Shown here piece by piece: positions 29,551 to 41,667 of a stretch of DNA of 64,000 nucleotides. The notes below the pieces were generated by a model. That model ran no database searches. It saw only the letters and a list, made by a program, of their open reading frames with translations, and was not told where the DNA came from. Numbering within the stretch: position 1 is the stretch's first letter; every line of letters begins with the position of its first letter. The position numbers were made by a program, and so were the translations under genes. The stretch comes from Leptoclinus maculatus (lineage: Eukaryota; Chordata; Actinopteri; Perciformes; Stichaeidae). The stretch spans positions 2,700,111-2,764,110 of the forward strand of contig JAVDOI010000020.1 in NCBI GenBank assembly GCA_032191485.1. The letters run 5' to 3'.

Positions 29551-30671
29551 GGGGGTGCTGTCTCCTGTTGTTCCCACACACTGTCATGGGCGGCTGAAGA
29601 CATTTAAATAGTCAATTAGAAACTAATTTCTCTGTGGAATTCCAGCCACTTATTCATATAGGGTATGAAAACGCATATCTCCACTTTAGATTATACGTAC
29701 TGCTCCTGACCCATCAGGCATGAACTGATATAGAAAATAATGTATCATGTGTTTTATGACTCTGTATCATTAGAAGTTAATGCGACTGATGGAAATGGAG
29801 CTCCATCCTAGGTATGAGGACTGTCATGGTGGTGGTGGAGAATCTCATTACAATCTCAATTAAACTCAAACACTTCCAAACAACCATGGTTCAGTGCAAG
29901 ACTAATTTGTTTCTAGATAAACAGACGTCTCACTGTGCCATTTACAAATGGCCCAATTAAAAAAGGGAGCCCCCCCCCACCCCCAAACACACACACACAC
30001 ACACACGCAGAAAATTAAAAAATCATCTATCTACGAGTGCTTTTACTTTCTGCTCCAAAATGTCCACTTAAATGCAATGCCATCTCCCTGCTATCAGCTT
30101 CTTCTGTTAGCAGTTCCTAATCACACTAATTGCCCCATTAATTACTCGCCCATGAAAGGGTCCCTTGAGGAGCCAATTAAGCATATTGTCATAATTAATA
30201 ACCCAGTCATGTAATCACTTCCTCACAGTTCCTTCAACTATCGATCGGACAAACACTACCTTTGCATGGCTGCCTGAGAACCCTTTATTGGGTGCCTTGG
30301 GTTTGTCGGAGCATAAAACTCCATCTGTTGTGTTTGCTCCAAATGTTCAAGGAAATGCGGCACAATATAGGGAGCCAATAAGACCAACATTACTGTTAAA
30401 CCCAAAGTGAACACACATCTACGCTCCCTCGCTGCCGTCACCTGCATCTCAAACCAACAGCTGGGTTACAACTGAAACACCTGCTCATGTATTAGCAGCG
30501 CAGAGCGGCCAGATCTCGGTTCATAACTAAATAAATGTCTGAATGAGGCGAACATGTTTTTTTTTACTGGTGCACTGGTTATTCTCACATAATGCTTAAT
30601 ATCAAATAACGATGCTTTGTCAGCGGCCCTACACTTCAAATGATGATGCTTATGGTACCACTTTAGCATCA

Positions 30672-30790
30672 TGGACTGTAGCTGCTGTCAAAGTGACGTC
30701 CCCCACTGGTTTGGAAGCCTCGAGATCGGCATTTTAGTCGTCGCCATCTTTGTTTTTTGGAACCAGATGTGACACGAGAGGATGGAGATA
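30672..30790. repeat. probable dispersed fish repeat
   Basis: The segment 'tgtagctgctgtcaaagtgacgtc' followed by 'gtcgccatctttgttttttggaacc' resembles a widespread fish repeat that I recognise only by wording. Boundaries are unknown. Confidence 0.35.
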
Positions 30791-33090
30791 AGAATAAGAC
30801 ATTTTTAGGCAACCAAAATGTTTACTGAGGTAATGAATCAAGCGAGAAGTAGAGTCATTGTCTCAACCAGAGGAGTCGCCCCCCCGATGGCCATAAGAAA
30901 CAAAGCAAGATTAAGGCACTTCCACATTGGTTTCACTTTTCAGTGAAAATGGTTTGTAAGAAGAGATGTAAACTCTGCTACTGCCGCTTCTACTACACAT
31001 ATCCATGCTCCTGCTACTAATGCCACTTTGCATTATTTAAACCATACATAGGTTTATGTTTGGCCTTGTTTACGCGTCTCTCCCCTCTTGAGCTACAGCG
31101 ACTCAGCAACACTGTTTAAGTCTTTTTTTTCCGTTCTTTGTTGTTGTGATCCGCTGAGTCAGTGGAGAGCACCAAGAACAAGCTCAGTGTTCTGCCCTTT
31201 GTTTGGACTGAGGCCTTTGGAGACTAGACCAGCAGCCACCTCTGACCCCGGTCCACAAGCTAACGATGACCCCCGAACCATGCGGGTCAGGACTTTGGCA
31301 GTGATCCATATCTGGGGCGACACTGCCGTTTGGGAAACTTATATTCACTACTTCTGTTATTGTTTTAGTAAACCAGGATGTCAGAGATTGGATCTGAGCT
31401 GTTGTTGTTAAAGAAGATCAATCAAAACTAATAAACATAGAAGTTGTAATTCAACTGATTTGATTTTACAGCGTTTGGCTTCCTACACGGTTAGGAAATA
31501 AAGTGTGAATTTGATTATAGTGGATTAGATAAGTCAACAAAAGGTTTTGATGTATTCCTTTAATATCAACAAGGGAATACAGCCTCAGGTTTAGACTTGC
31601 TAATATTTTTCAAGGTCCACCTTCCAAAACTGGTCAATTACAGCTGCTCAGCTCTCTGGCACCTCCAATCATTAACTAATATTAGCATTCATGTTGAGTG
31701 CCGGGGGGAGTTAAATTGATAGCTAAATGCAGCTTTATTCAGTGTTTGGAGCAGAGTAGTTGTACTGTAGGCAGGTAATACGACGGGCTGGCAGAAGCAG
31801 CAGGGTTAGGGATCCAGGGAAAAAAAGAAAAGAAAGAAAACCGGGATCAGCGCTGCATCGAGTCGGCCAGTGCGGCCCTCAGGGAAATCAAGTCCGTGCT
31901 CTCCGACACTCAGCACGGCATTGAGACGCGATGGGGGGGGGGTAAAGGGTGGGTGGTGTGGAAGGGGAAATGCTAGAGCCAAAAGCCACTGTTATACTCT
32001 GGATTAACTACCCGACACGGGAGCCATGCGGCCTGAGACATGGAGGCAAACTGCGCACAGCAGAGGTGAAAACGCAACAAATGCAAGATTGATGAGGTAG
32101 GAGCCAATGAAGGTGGTGTGTCGCTGGAATTAGCCACACTGACAATAACATTAGAGGAGAGAGATACCTCCCTCATGCACGTTTTATGGGGCAATAGAGA
32201 GGATATACAGAGGACAGGGGCTTAGATTGTAAAGACTGCCCAGAGCTGGGAGAAAGTGGGCGGGGCTACTGGTGTAAATCAGGGAAGAACCAGCACAGGA
32301 GAATGCACCGGATTACTGCACTGGTCTGCCTCTACTGCAAAATCTGTGCAAGTGTCTTGTGTGTATTCAGGCCATGCATTTATGGGTTGAAATAAAAAAC
32401 GGGGAAAAAAAGGTAGAGAACCAAGGTAGTGTGTAAAAATGTCCTTTTGTACTGAGAGACCATTGTTAAACTTGAAATGAATGTGTTTACCTCTCTGAGT
32501 AACAATTAAAGCTGACCCCAGGTAAACACTGTTAGCTCTGTCAGCACTCTTGTCTGCACTGTTAGCTGCAAGTCGCTGGCTCAGCTGTCGCCATCTTGAA
32601 AGCCGTTGAGAGGCAAAAGGGTCAAATCTCGCATTTAGCGCCTCTAACACAACATTAGTATCAGCCTGAAACATTTAGCAATCACATAGATGTTGTTTTT
32701 ATCTCCATCTCTACAGGACAAATTAATACAATTGGACAAAGAACTGATTTCGATCCCACTCCTGACTTGTTTTCCTTATAATCATCCGTCAACCTTTTAA
32801 AAACTGAGCAATCCTTGATTTTAAGTTGTCGAAAATGTGGCATCCTCTGTGTGAAAGTGTCACTAATAGCAGGAACAGTGGATTTCACAGAATCACAGAC
32901 ACATGAAATCAATGTCATTTGATTTCCCCTGTGGATTCACAGGAGAGATAATTGCTATCAATCCTTATTTTAGAACATGGATGTCATTAGTAATTATGGG
33001 CATGAAGCTAAAAGAAAGTGTTTCAAAGCACTGCTAAACATGTCTTTGACCATTACTGTCTGTGATGAACGTCTGCTTCCCCCTACTCAC

Positions 33091-33264
33091 CATCGCAGCC
33101 TCGTTCCACCTGACCCACCCTGTGGAGGGCATCTGCAATCAGGTCAGGGAGTCTCCCGTTCAGGTCCACGGAGGCCAGGCAGCCCTGGTATCCGTCCCGG
33201 GATGCTATCAGCTTGGGCAGATTGCTGTACATGTTCTTTGTCACGCCACCGATGTACAGCTCCC
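33091..33264 (-). CDS. nrxn2: neurexin-2 alpha exon, end of LNS5
   Basis: This 174-nt phase 1-1 exon has acceptor ...gtgttttgcag and donor gtgagt. It encodes 58 residues that complete LNS5: GELYIGGVTKNMYSNLPKLI, then DGYQGCLASVDLNGRLPDLI and DALHRVGQVERGCDG. The cysteines in QGCLAS and ERGCDG are the usual LNS5 C-terminal pair. DALHR.GQVERGCDG is the neurexin-2 signature, with neurexin-1 having DALFCNGQIERGCEG. It follows the previous exon in frame (AAA G|GG GAG) and feeds the EGF-C exon (GAT G|GA CCC). No frameshift or stop is present. Confidence 0.97.
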
Positions 33265-34119
33265 CTGCAAAACACACAGGAAGAAAAACCACCGGTGAGG
33301 ATTTTCAGATTTTTTTTAAAGATTCACGGACAAACGATGACATGGAAATCTAAAAGCTAACAAAAGGTGTAGCGCCATCACCCAATAGATAGGGACGATG
33401 TTGATTGTCACCGGACACCTTTATGTGAGGAAAGGATGTTAAGGGAAACAGCTCCATTAGCAGAAGTACTGCAAAAAAAACTCTATTTGTTCACAAAAAA
33501 GTGAACTGAAACAAAGCCCAGAAATGAAATACAACGTAATTAGGCTGAAGCAAAATTAACACAAAACTAATGAAAGTTGGAAGCCTCCCAGAACTCATCT
33601 CCCGCTACACCAGTGAATGTCATGTGACCTCCCTCTGCCTCACCACACTGGAACCTTCCACCTGACCAGGTGAGCAGAAGGTGAGCTGAACCAAAAGCAA
33701 GCATCAAAATCATGAATAAACTTACGGTCTATGGACACACACACACCCACCGATTAGGACACCACATGTAAGATGATGTAATCTCCAGCAGAACTATCTC
33801 ACCTATCTTCCTCTATGTTAACAGGGCCCAGCCCCTCCCCGCTAAGAGGACACAACGAGGCACACCTGGTTGCACTTTCCCTGATTGCGCTGCTGAACAT
33901 CAAAGGGAGAAGAGTAAACCTCTTGCATATTAAAACTCCCGTACAAGCAGGTTCTGATAACATGTTGTGCATGTACAGACTACAGCACCATGGGGCGTAT
34001 TGCAGAGTTGGCAAGTGAGGGAAAACAATCCGGTGATCCATTTTCTTAGTCTGATCCAAACGGTTGCTCTCCTGTGTTTTTGACTTAAAAACAGGTGAAA
34101 AAAAGACGTTTGACAGGTG

Positions 34120-34310
34120 ACACTCATTTTGGGTTTGCACCAGAAAAAGCATTTATGTTCTCTTCCAGGTGAGTTTTAATGTCTCCAATATACATATATA
34201 ACGTGTGCTAGCAAGTCATGGTAATTAAAACTCCCTGTTATCACAGATGGAACATTAAGAAACTTGTTCTTAAGTAAAAAACACTTTCCTCTCAGGGCTT
34301 CTGTAGGAGC
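34120..34310 (+). repeat. dispersed repeat family, copy 2
   Basis: This copy contains 'aaaaagcatttatgttc', 'ttccaggtgagttttaatg' and then 'cctctcagggcttctgt', in the same order and orientation as the copy at 26682. Confidence 0.55.
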
Positions 34311-36290
34311 TGTACGATGTGATGATCTCCCTTTTGATTATGTAGCACTTTTACATATACACACTCAAATATCAATGAACAGAGAGGGGGGGGAAGCGAG
34401 CCGAGATCTTAGTGACATAAATATGTCTCTTCATATCGTATCAACGCTGTACACTGTCTGTGAGTCACCTGCTCAATATCAGTGCTGTTCTCCACCAAAT
34501 GAGCAGGTCTTTGACCCATTTTGTGGCTGCACGGTGTTCTTTTCAATAACAGCATGTGTTTCTAGCGTATATATTTGTCGTTGATGGACTGTGAAGGTGC
34601 GTGTGCAGGTAGATGACAGTACACATTACACACCAAGACATGGAGAATTGACAGTTTAAAGCCGAGCAGAGTGAACGCTGGGAGGAATGCTCCTGAGACG
34701 TCCCCTGACAAAATGCCTGTCATCTCAGGAAGCGTTTTGAAGATCATGTGATTGAAAGACGGTTGACATGAATAGATTGTTCAGCCTCAAAACTGGCACC
34801 TTGGAAACACTATTTGAAGCTCCTGTCCATACACTCTTCTGGGAGAAGATCAGAATAATACACGGCAGCACTTCCAGCGCGTAGGAAGCAGCGATTGAGA
34901 ATCCTCAAGACGGATGATGAAGCCGAGTTCTGCGATATCTCGGCGCTCAAGCACAATTAATGTCTCTCTACGTTACAACTTAAAAAGGAAAACCTATCCA
35001 CTCTTAAGCCAAGGTGCTCCTCCTCTCAGCCCTCTCTGTTTCTGCAGAGTTGCGAGGGAAATGCCAAGTCAAATTATGAAAAACACAAAGAGGCCTTTGA
35101 TGTAAGTGCATGTGAATAAACACGGTTTGAAATGCTCCGGGCTTTCCTGATCATCAGATCTCCTACTTCATCTTTAAGTAGGCATAAAATGAACATCCAG
35201 CGAAACCTTTTTCCACAGAGTGGGGAGATCACGCTACAAAGATAGGACCATCAGAAAGACTAGCAGCTGAAAACCACAACCTTCAACTTTAGCACTCTGA
35301 GAAGCAATGAGCCACAAGGTCAATTATATGTGGACTCTGTGTAATGGAATGAGTCAATGATGTTTGCCAACTCCTCTCTGGAATTAATGACACTTCATAT
35401 TTCCCAGCTGGTGCTCCCGGGCATTACAATCAATACAACGAATTCATTAGCTGTCCGGCTGAGTGATGTCCTGAAATCGCGGCTGTAAAGAAACCATTTA
35501 GCAAATGTGAAATTATCGCTATGAAGTTAATCTCCGAAGAACAAAACCGCGCATTTGCTGCAGAAGTGAGCAGCAAAATGCTTGAGATCCCACCGCTGGC
35601 TGACTGTGTAAACTGGGGTGGACGAGAGAGGAGCGAGGGGCTGCGCCAGATGTACTGTAAAGGAAATTAGTCATTCATGCAACTTTTGTTTCCCTTCAGT
35701 GGAGTAAAGACGACGGCAGATGAATAAATATGCAGCACGCATACACACCCCCACCCACCCGCTCAGAGAGCCGGGCTCTCTTTGTGTTCACTTTGGCGTT
35801 GAATACTTTCATCTGAATTAGATTACTTTGGGTAAAGTTTTGACTTCCTTGTTCATTTGGGCCAGTGTGTATCGCCGAATACATTACAGCTAAGCCACCT
35901 GGTTTTTAAATGGGGCACTAGAGATGTTTACAGTTCCTAACATCTAAAACCTGCTAGCAGCCATGTGAGCGTGTGAGAAATACAGGAGGAGCGTTGTTTG
36001 GACATGTATCCAATGCATTCAGGACGTGTGTCACAATGAGGGTTTTTTTCCCACACAATTTGCGATGCACTGTCCCTCCCAGACAGAGACTGAGTCCTGG
36101 TCCCAGCAGTGATGAATGCATCAGCTGCTGCAGATGCTCGGAGCGATTGACAAGATGGGACCAATTACAGCCTCCCAGGCTCCAACCAGAACACGCCACC
36201 TCCACATCTCTATGGGTACCATAATGACCTCAGGGGCCGATGGGAGATGTTGGGAAGCTATGGTATGGCTTCAGAGGGTTTTAAAGTGAA

Positions 36291-36309
36291 ATATATATAT
36301 ATATATATA
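36291..36309. repeat. (AT)n microsatellite
   Basis: AT run of about 19 bp followed by 'acatatatat'. Confidence 0.9.
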
Positions 36310-37118
36310 CATATATATCTACATATATTAGATTATGGTTTCACACAGTGTGAAAACCTCATTTTCTAGTTTTGCGGATCTGCAAATGTGTTCTGTGAGT
36401 CATCATGGAGGTGGATGGCCTTAGGACCCATGGTCACACTGAGTCCTTTGATTTCTAGCAACCAGACACACTGACTGAAGAAGATTAGCATTGATCTTGA
36501 TACCTTAACAGTTTACTTTCTTCGAGGTGCAATGGGCAACTTCCTTGGCTGTGTTTTATGTAGTATTTGGTTAGAAAAAGAGACAACCGCATAGCTACGA
36601 TGTATCTCTGTTCTTTGTATTTGAGCTATCTGCAAGGGGAGACCCATGACACCCAATTAGTGTTTAAAGCACTTCAGTTTTGTTTCTTTCTGTCATGGAA
36701 AAGTTGACTCTGTTGGCGTTCATGTTGAAATCAGTTTAAGCTAGTCACGCGAGTCTACTTTGTGGACTCAAAACAAATCCTGTATTTCATCCTTGCCTGT
36801 AATTGGCCGGCAGGCAAAGTGACCGTGTTTCAGTGTTCCTCCATGTGTAGCAATGCTGTGACATTATCTATTTCCATCATCGGGAGAAGTTTGATCACGA
36901 GAATGGGCCGTGAACGCACCGAGCCCGGTCTCATCTCTAAACAATGATCAGCTCCCTTTTGCCAATTCCCCGGCGAACACAACGCCGGCCATTAACTTTC
37001 ATTAAATGCTCTATTAACAACCACTGCCTGCCTTTCGAAGGCCCCACTCTCTTCACTCTCTGTTGCTCGTGTTGCCTCGCCCTCATGCTGGCTCTAATTG
37101 ACGAAGATTGAATGATTG

Positions 37119-37119
<1 letters not shown>

Positions 37120-37157
<38 letters not shown>
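37120..37157. repeat. (AC)19 microsatellite
   Basis: Perfect AC run. Confidence 0.97.
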
Positions 37158-37161
<4 letters not shown>

Positions 37162-38019
37162 TGGGCTGTGCAGATGAATGGCGGTGTGTGTTTTTAGGCA
37201 GGGCTGGGACAATGGCAGCCAGCAGGAAGATGCAGAGATAGTGTGATTGCTAATTACAGAGGCACTTTCGATCGGCAAAGAAGACGCCACAACAAGACGA
37301 TCGGCTTAGACAATACATGTTGACACTGCTTGCGAGTTAATTGCCGATGCTAAATCATAAGTTGTATAATTACGTTGTGTCTCTGTGTCGTGGTTGTGTG
37401 TATGCACAACCAAATGGTATAGCGAGAGATGTTTTGAATTCCTATTGAAGGCAACTAAAACTATAATTATTTGATGCTGCCGTGACTCGTGTTCACTAAC
37501 AGGTGCGTGTTCTATGGTAACCACAGGTGGTGTAATGCATCGTCAGTCTCGCTTTCATGTCGGCAGCTAAGTGAGGGAGAGACATCTGTAAACAGAGGGA
37601 CTGGGAACAATGGGTGGAAATGTAACATTTAACACTTAGTGATGCCAAATTGACACGCATCACAAAAGAAGCAATGACTCATCAATGTTCAAATCTTTGC
37701 TTTGTCATGACGACGAGCTACTGTGTGTTGTATGACTACAAGAGAGACATGAATTGAGTTCTAACTCGTTATTGATCAGAAACCAGCTCATTACTGACCC
37801 AATACTTTCAAAGCAATTATTACTGTGCCCGCCTGACAACTGTTCATCAGCAATAATGAGACAACATCACCATGTGCTGAGCGTGTACAGTTTGACTCAC
37901 AACAGGTTATTATTGAGTGTATCAATGGAGAATCATGTCTGATTCACTCGGGCATGTCATTTCTATACACGCACATTTTGCCAGGATAATTTTTCTAAGG
38001 TGGGAAAAACAAATATTAA

Positions 38020-38205
38020 ATATCAGTTTGTTGTATGTCATTTGGCACCACTACCCTGTGTACTGTACACAATAGGACTAAAAGCATTCAGGTTTTCTTC
38101 TAGATGAGTTTCAATCAACACAACTTGTGAACACACAATATTTGCAGGTTGTGTTCAGCAGACATGGATTTTTTTCCCCCACTTGCCTCTCAGGGTTTCC
38201 ATATT
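38020..38205 (+). repeat. dispersed repeat family, copy 3
   Basis: This copy contains 'aataggactaaaagcattcagg', 'agatgagtttcaatcaacac', 'aacttgtgaacac' and then 'gcctctcagggtttcc'. It is the most compact copy. Confidence 0.55.
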
Positions 38206-38884
38206 TAAATGATTAAATGATTGCAACATGATAGTCTTTTCAAAGGAATACAATCGACTGCAGAACAGTTTTGTAGGGTTCCAGCGCCAGAATGTAAGCG
38301 GTGTAGAGTGTAGTTCAGTGTAAATGATATTGATATCATTACCAGAAATCACATTACAGGCGTTGTTCATATAGTAATCAGGAACAGCATTATTATTGGA
38401 TGTGTCCTTCAGTCCAGTGCTATGTCTAAGCAGCTGCACATGACCCCAGCGCCATCAGTCGGCGTGTGGGGCCTTGAGAGGGCTCTGAATATGTGCCGGT
38501 GCTTGCTGGTGACAATTCCTGAAAGATTGTGTAGTGACAGAGACGGGCATCATTACACACTTTCATGCCTCCATTCTCCCTCGATGAAATGTCACTCCGT
38601 ATTGAGTGTCCTTTCGCTTTGCCTTGGCGGCGTGCTCTCCCTTTCCACTGCACTTGAGTTTTTCTCACTTTGCTCTGCCACTATCTTTTAGTCTCCAGCT
38701 TCCTCATATGTGTGTTCATCCTCTGTGCCCTTTCCTTTCCCACCATCGCTCTCGGCGCTCACAATATCCTCACCTTGTCTTTCCTTCGTCTCCCTCTCCT
38801 ACCCCCCTCTCTTTGCTTGACTCCATTCTACCCTGGTCTGTTTTTTTTACTACATCTAAATCGGTTTGATCTAATGTAAATGAT

Positions 38885-38910
38885 TGTCTGACTCAGCTGT
38901 GAGTCAGACA
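38885..38910. repeat. 10-bp hairpin with 6-nt loop
   Basis: TGTCTGACTC, loop AGCTGT, then GAGTCAGACA. Confidence 0.9.
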
Positions 38911-41667
38911 GCGTACCCGTAGACTGCAGTCAGATCCACTGCTTTCACAGTGTTCAAGCAGTGATTCTATTAATCACTGTCCAACTCCAATCTGTCCATG
39001 ATGCTTCAAAAAGAGCTCTCATGACATCTATTTTAGGTGGATTTTCCCTTTGATTGAGCAATTAAAAAGACATGTCGGCCTTCAGTTATCTAAATACTTC
39101 AACCACTATTTCTCAATCTGTCTCAGGAGATGAAGAAGGGGATCTGTGAATGTGGAAAATAAGCACATAAACCCATGACGACATCCCATTCATCAGGGGG
39201 CATTGTTACTGGTTTGGCCTCTGCCAGGTGAGTGCGGCCAATGAGGCCCAAAGGATTTACGACCGATGAGGGACAACAACAGTCCCACACGACTAGCAAA
39301 GACTGAACGCGGTACATTTGCTTTTATTATTCGTTTGTGTAATTTTGAAATCAAATAACAGTAAGAGGAGGGGCAAGGGGGGGGGGGGGGGATGTTAGAG
39401 CCTTTCTTGTGTTGAATCCCAGTCAATTTCCAACATTTGTGACTTTCATTGATGTCTCTATCTTTTATCTATTACCATTTGTTTCCCCCCACAAAGCACA
39501 GTTTGTACATTAACAGGACAGTTTGTAGCGTCTGTCTGTACTAATTATCTGTATTCTTCTGTTCTGTTGGTTCCTTTTCTTCCTCGTCTATTCACCCAAC
39601 AGAAACAAATAGACCATCCACATTTTACCGAGCAGTTATTAAAAAGCAGGATTCTTCCTTTGGCCCGTCTGGAGAGAGATTATGAATACAGGGTGGAGGG
39701 TTTAACTGACATCTTCTGTCCTGGTCTTTTGTTTGCATGGAGAAACATCTCATGACGTCTATTGTTTGTTTGCCTTTGTACTGTTTTATCACCTTCTTGT
39801 TATGAGTTTTACAAACAGCTAGTCACACATACAATTCAGTAAACGTAATATATCAATAGAACTGTGTTTTAAATATAATAAACTGAACACATAGCGTATT
39901 AATAATAATATACATAGTAATGAAGAATGCAACTAAAAGTCATTTGTGTTCTTGATTATGTTTTTGATCAGCTGATTGTGAGTTTTACTTGATAATAGAT
40001 TTATTCATGCAATTAATTTACCATTAAAATGGAGTTTTTTGTGGTTAATTTGTGGACCATTCTTTTAAATTCTGCACTAATTAACATTATGCTGCAATTT
40101 ATTTCAGTTTCATACATTTTCCTTTTTGTTGAAACTGAATTTAGTGGCGTTATTTGAGAAGTTGTAGCAGCGAGCATTGAGCATAAACTGTACACGCATG
40201 CCACCGTGTGCAGACACAGCCACACAAACACACTCTGCCAAAGAAACGCTGACTCTATCTCAGCTCCACCTCTGGCGACGCAGCAGGCTTTCTGATGAAA
40301 GGGAGAGATGAAGAGGGGGAGGGGAGGGTGGGAAAATGGCCAAAGCTCTGAGTAATGCCAAAGAGCATTGCAATGTAAGACAGGTCAGTGGGAGAGAAAA
40401 CACACTGCTCTATTGCAGCACTCAAGCTGCCTAGCCCATCATTTATTGAGAGAGCACTGACACTGAGCAGAAGAATAGAGGGGATGGAAAATGAAAAGAA
40501 AGGAAACAAAGAGTCTGGAAGGCGAGGTGAGGCTTTACAGTACTGTGTAAAGGACCAATAGGTTCAGGCTGATTTATATCTACAACTTAACACGGCCTTG
40601 GCTGTTGGCATATAGACTTATAAACTACGTTCAGGTGACCACACAACAAGTGACTAAGAGGTGGCTTATGAAGAATACATAAACAAAATCAGCCGGCAGG
40701 TTTGAAAAGCATATTTTCTTCTTTTCTTTTTTAAATCAGCAGAATGACAGTTTAACACAGCCTGAAGCAGTTAAAACAGACATTATCATCATAGTTTTTT
40801 AATTTATGATGGCCTTTGAACATCTCATGTATGACTAACGCTCGAGTCAGGAAAGTCAACCAAATCAGCGTTTTTAAAATTGTGACATTTCATTAAAAAT
40901 CACTTTATTCTACATGGCTCATTTAAAAATGGGTCCAAAAATAAACCGTGTGCACAAACCAAATCCTGCAAAAAGCAGTAAGTCCAGCTCTCCTCAGCGC
41001 AACTTGGAAGCCATGACTGTAGCATGTGGAACCATTGGCTTTTTTCTAATATTGGTAAAACTAGTTGGGACTAAAATTTTGGATATACATAATCCATTTT
41101 TTTGCAAAATAAAAGGAAATCAACTTGCATTTAGTATCTTTCTTTTGGGCATTATAGCTCTGTTATTCATTGATGAGTTCTGTCTTCTAGCTATGGTTGC
41201 AATACTTTTACATCGCATTGAAAAAAAAACAATGTATATACATTTTCTGCTAATGACGATTAAACACTTATTGATTCATGTTTGAGAATAGCTGTTGTAG
41301 ACTGAAAACGGTGATTGTGGCAGCGTCACCAACTGCGCTGCTGAAGTAGATGATGATAAATTAATGATGCCATGCGTTTGAACTGTTCATCTCTCCCAGA
41401 CTTCCCTCTCTGTCTCCACCCTCCGATGCAGGGGTGCCATGCAAGAGCCTGAAGAAATTGCTCGAGACACTTATACTCTCTGACGTGAAATACAAATCCA
41501 GTTATGCTGCGTGTGATTTGTTTAGTTGTTATTATGCAAATAAGTTCAGGCGCAGCATCTGTATTACATTGCCTCTTCCCTCTCTAACGTTCACAAACCT
41601 ACACCTGGTGCAAACTCAAGCAGTGTTGAAGAGGGAATTGAATAAAGTATGCATGTTGTACACACAG

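Larger units (their letters stand above)
28276..33090 (-). other. nrxn2: nrxn2 intron between LNS5 end and EGF-C
   Basis: This 4,815-nt intron is bounded by gtgagt and ...ttcttcccccag. It contains a probable degraded LINE tail near 28560-28790, a GT microsatellite (29475-29548), a cluster of TAAT-type motifs (30095-30215) and a probable dispersed repeat starting near 30672. A 131-codon minus-strand frame at 32279-32674 lacks recognisable similarity and was not annotated. Confidence 0.85.

Noticed and set aside
32279..32674. 131-codon minus-strand frame between two nrxn2 exons
   Set aside because: Same strand as nrxn2, but the peptide has no LNS or EGF features, and including it would interrupt the established LNS5 to EGF-C junction.
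33385..33408. 'agggacgatgttgattgtca', similar to a stretch inside the hAT element near 41959
   Set aside because: The match is about 20 bp with a 3-bp gap and no extension either side, so it is not enough to call a related copy.
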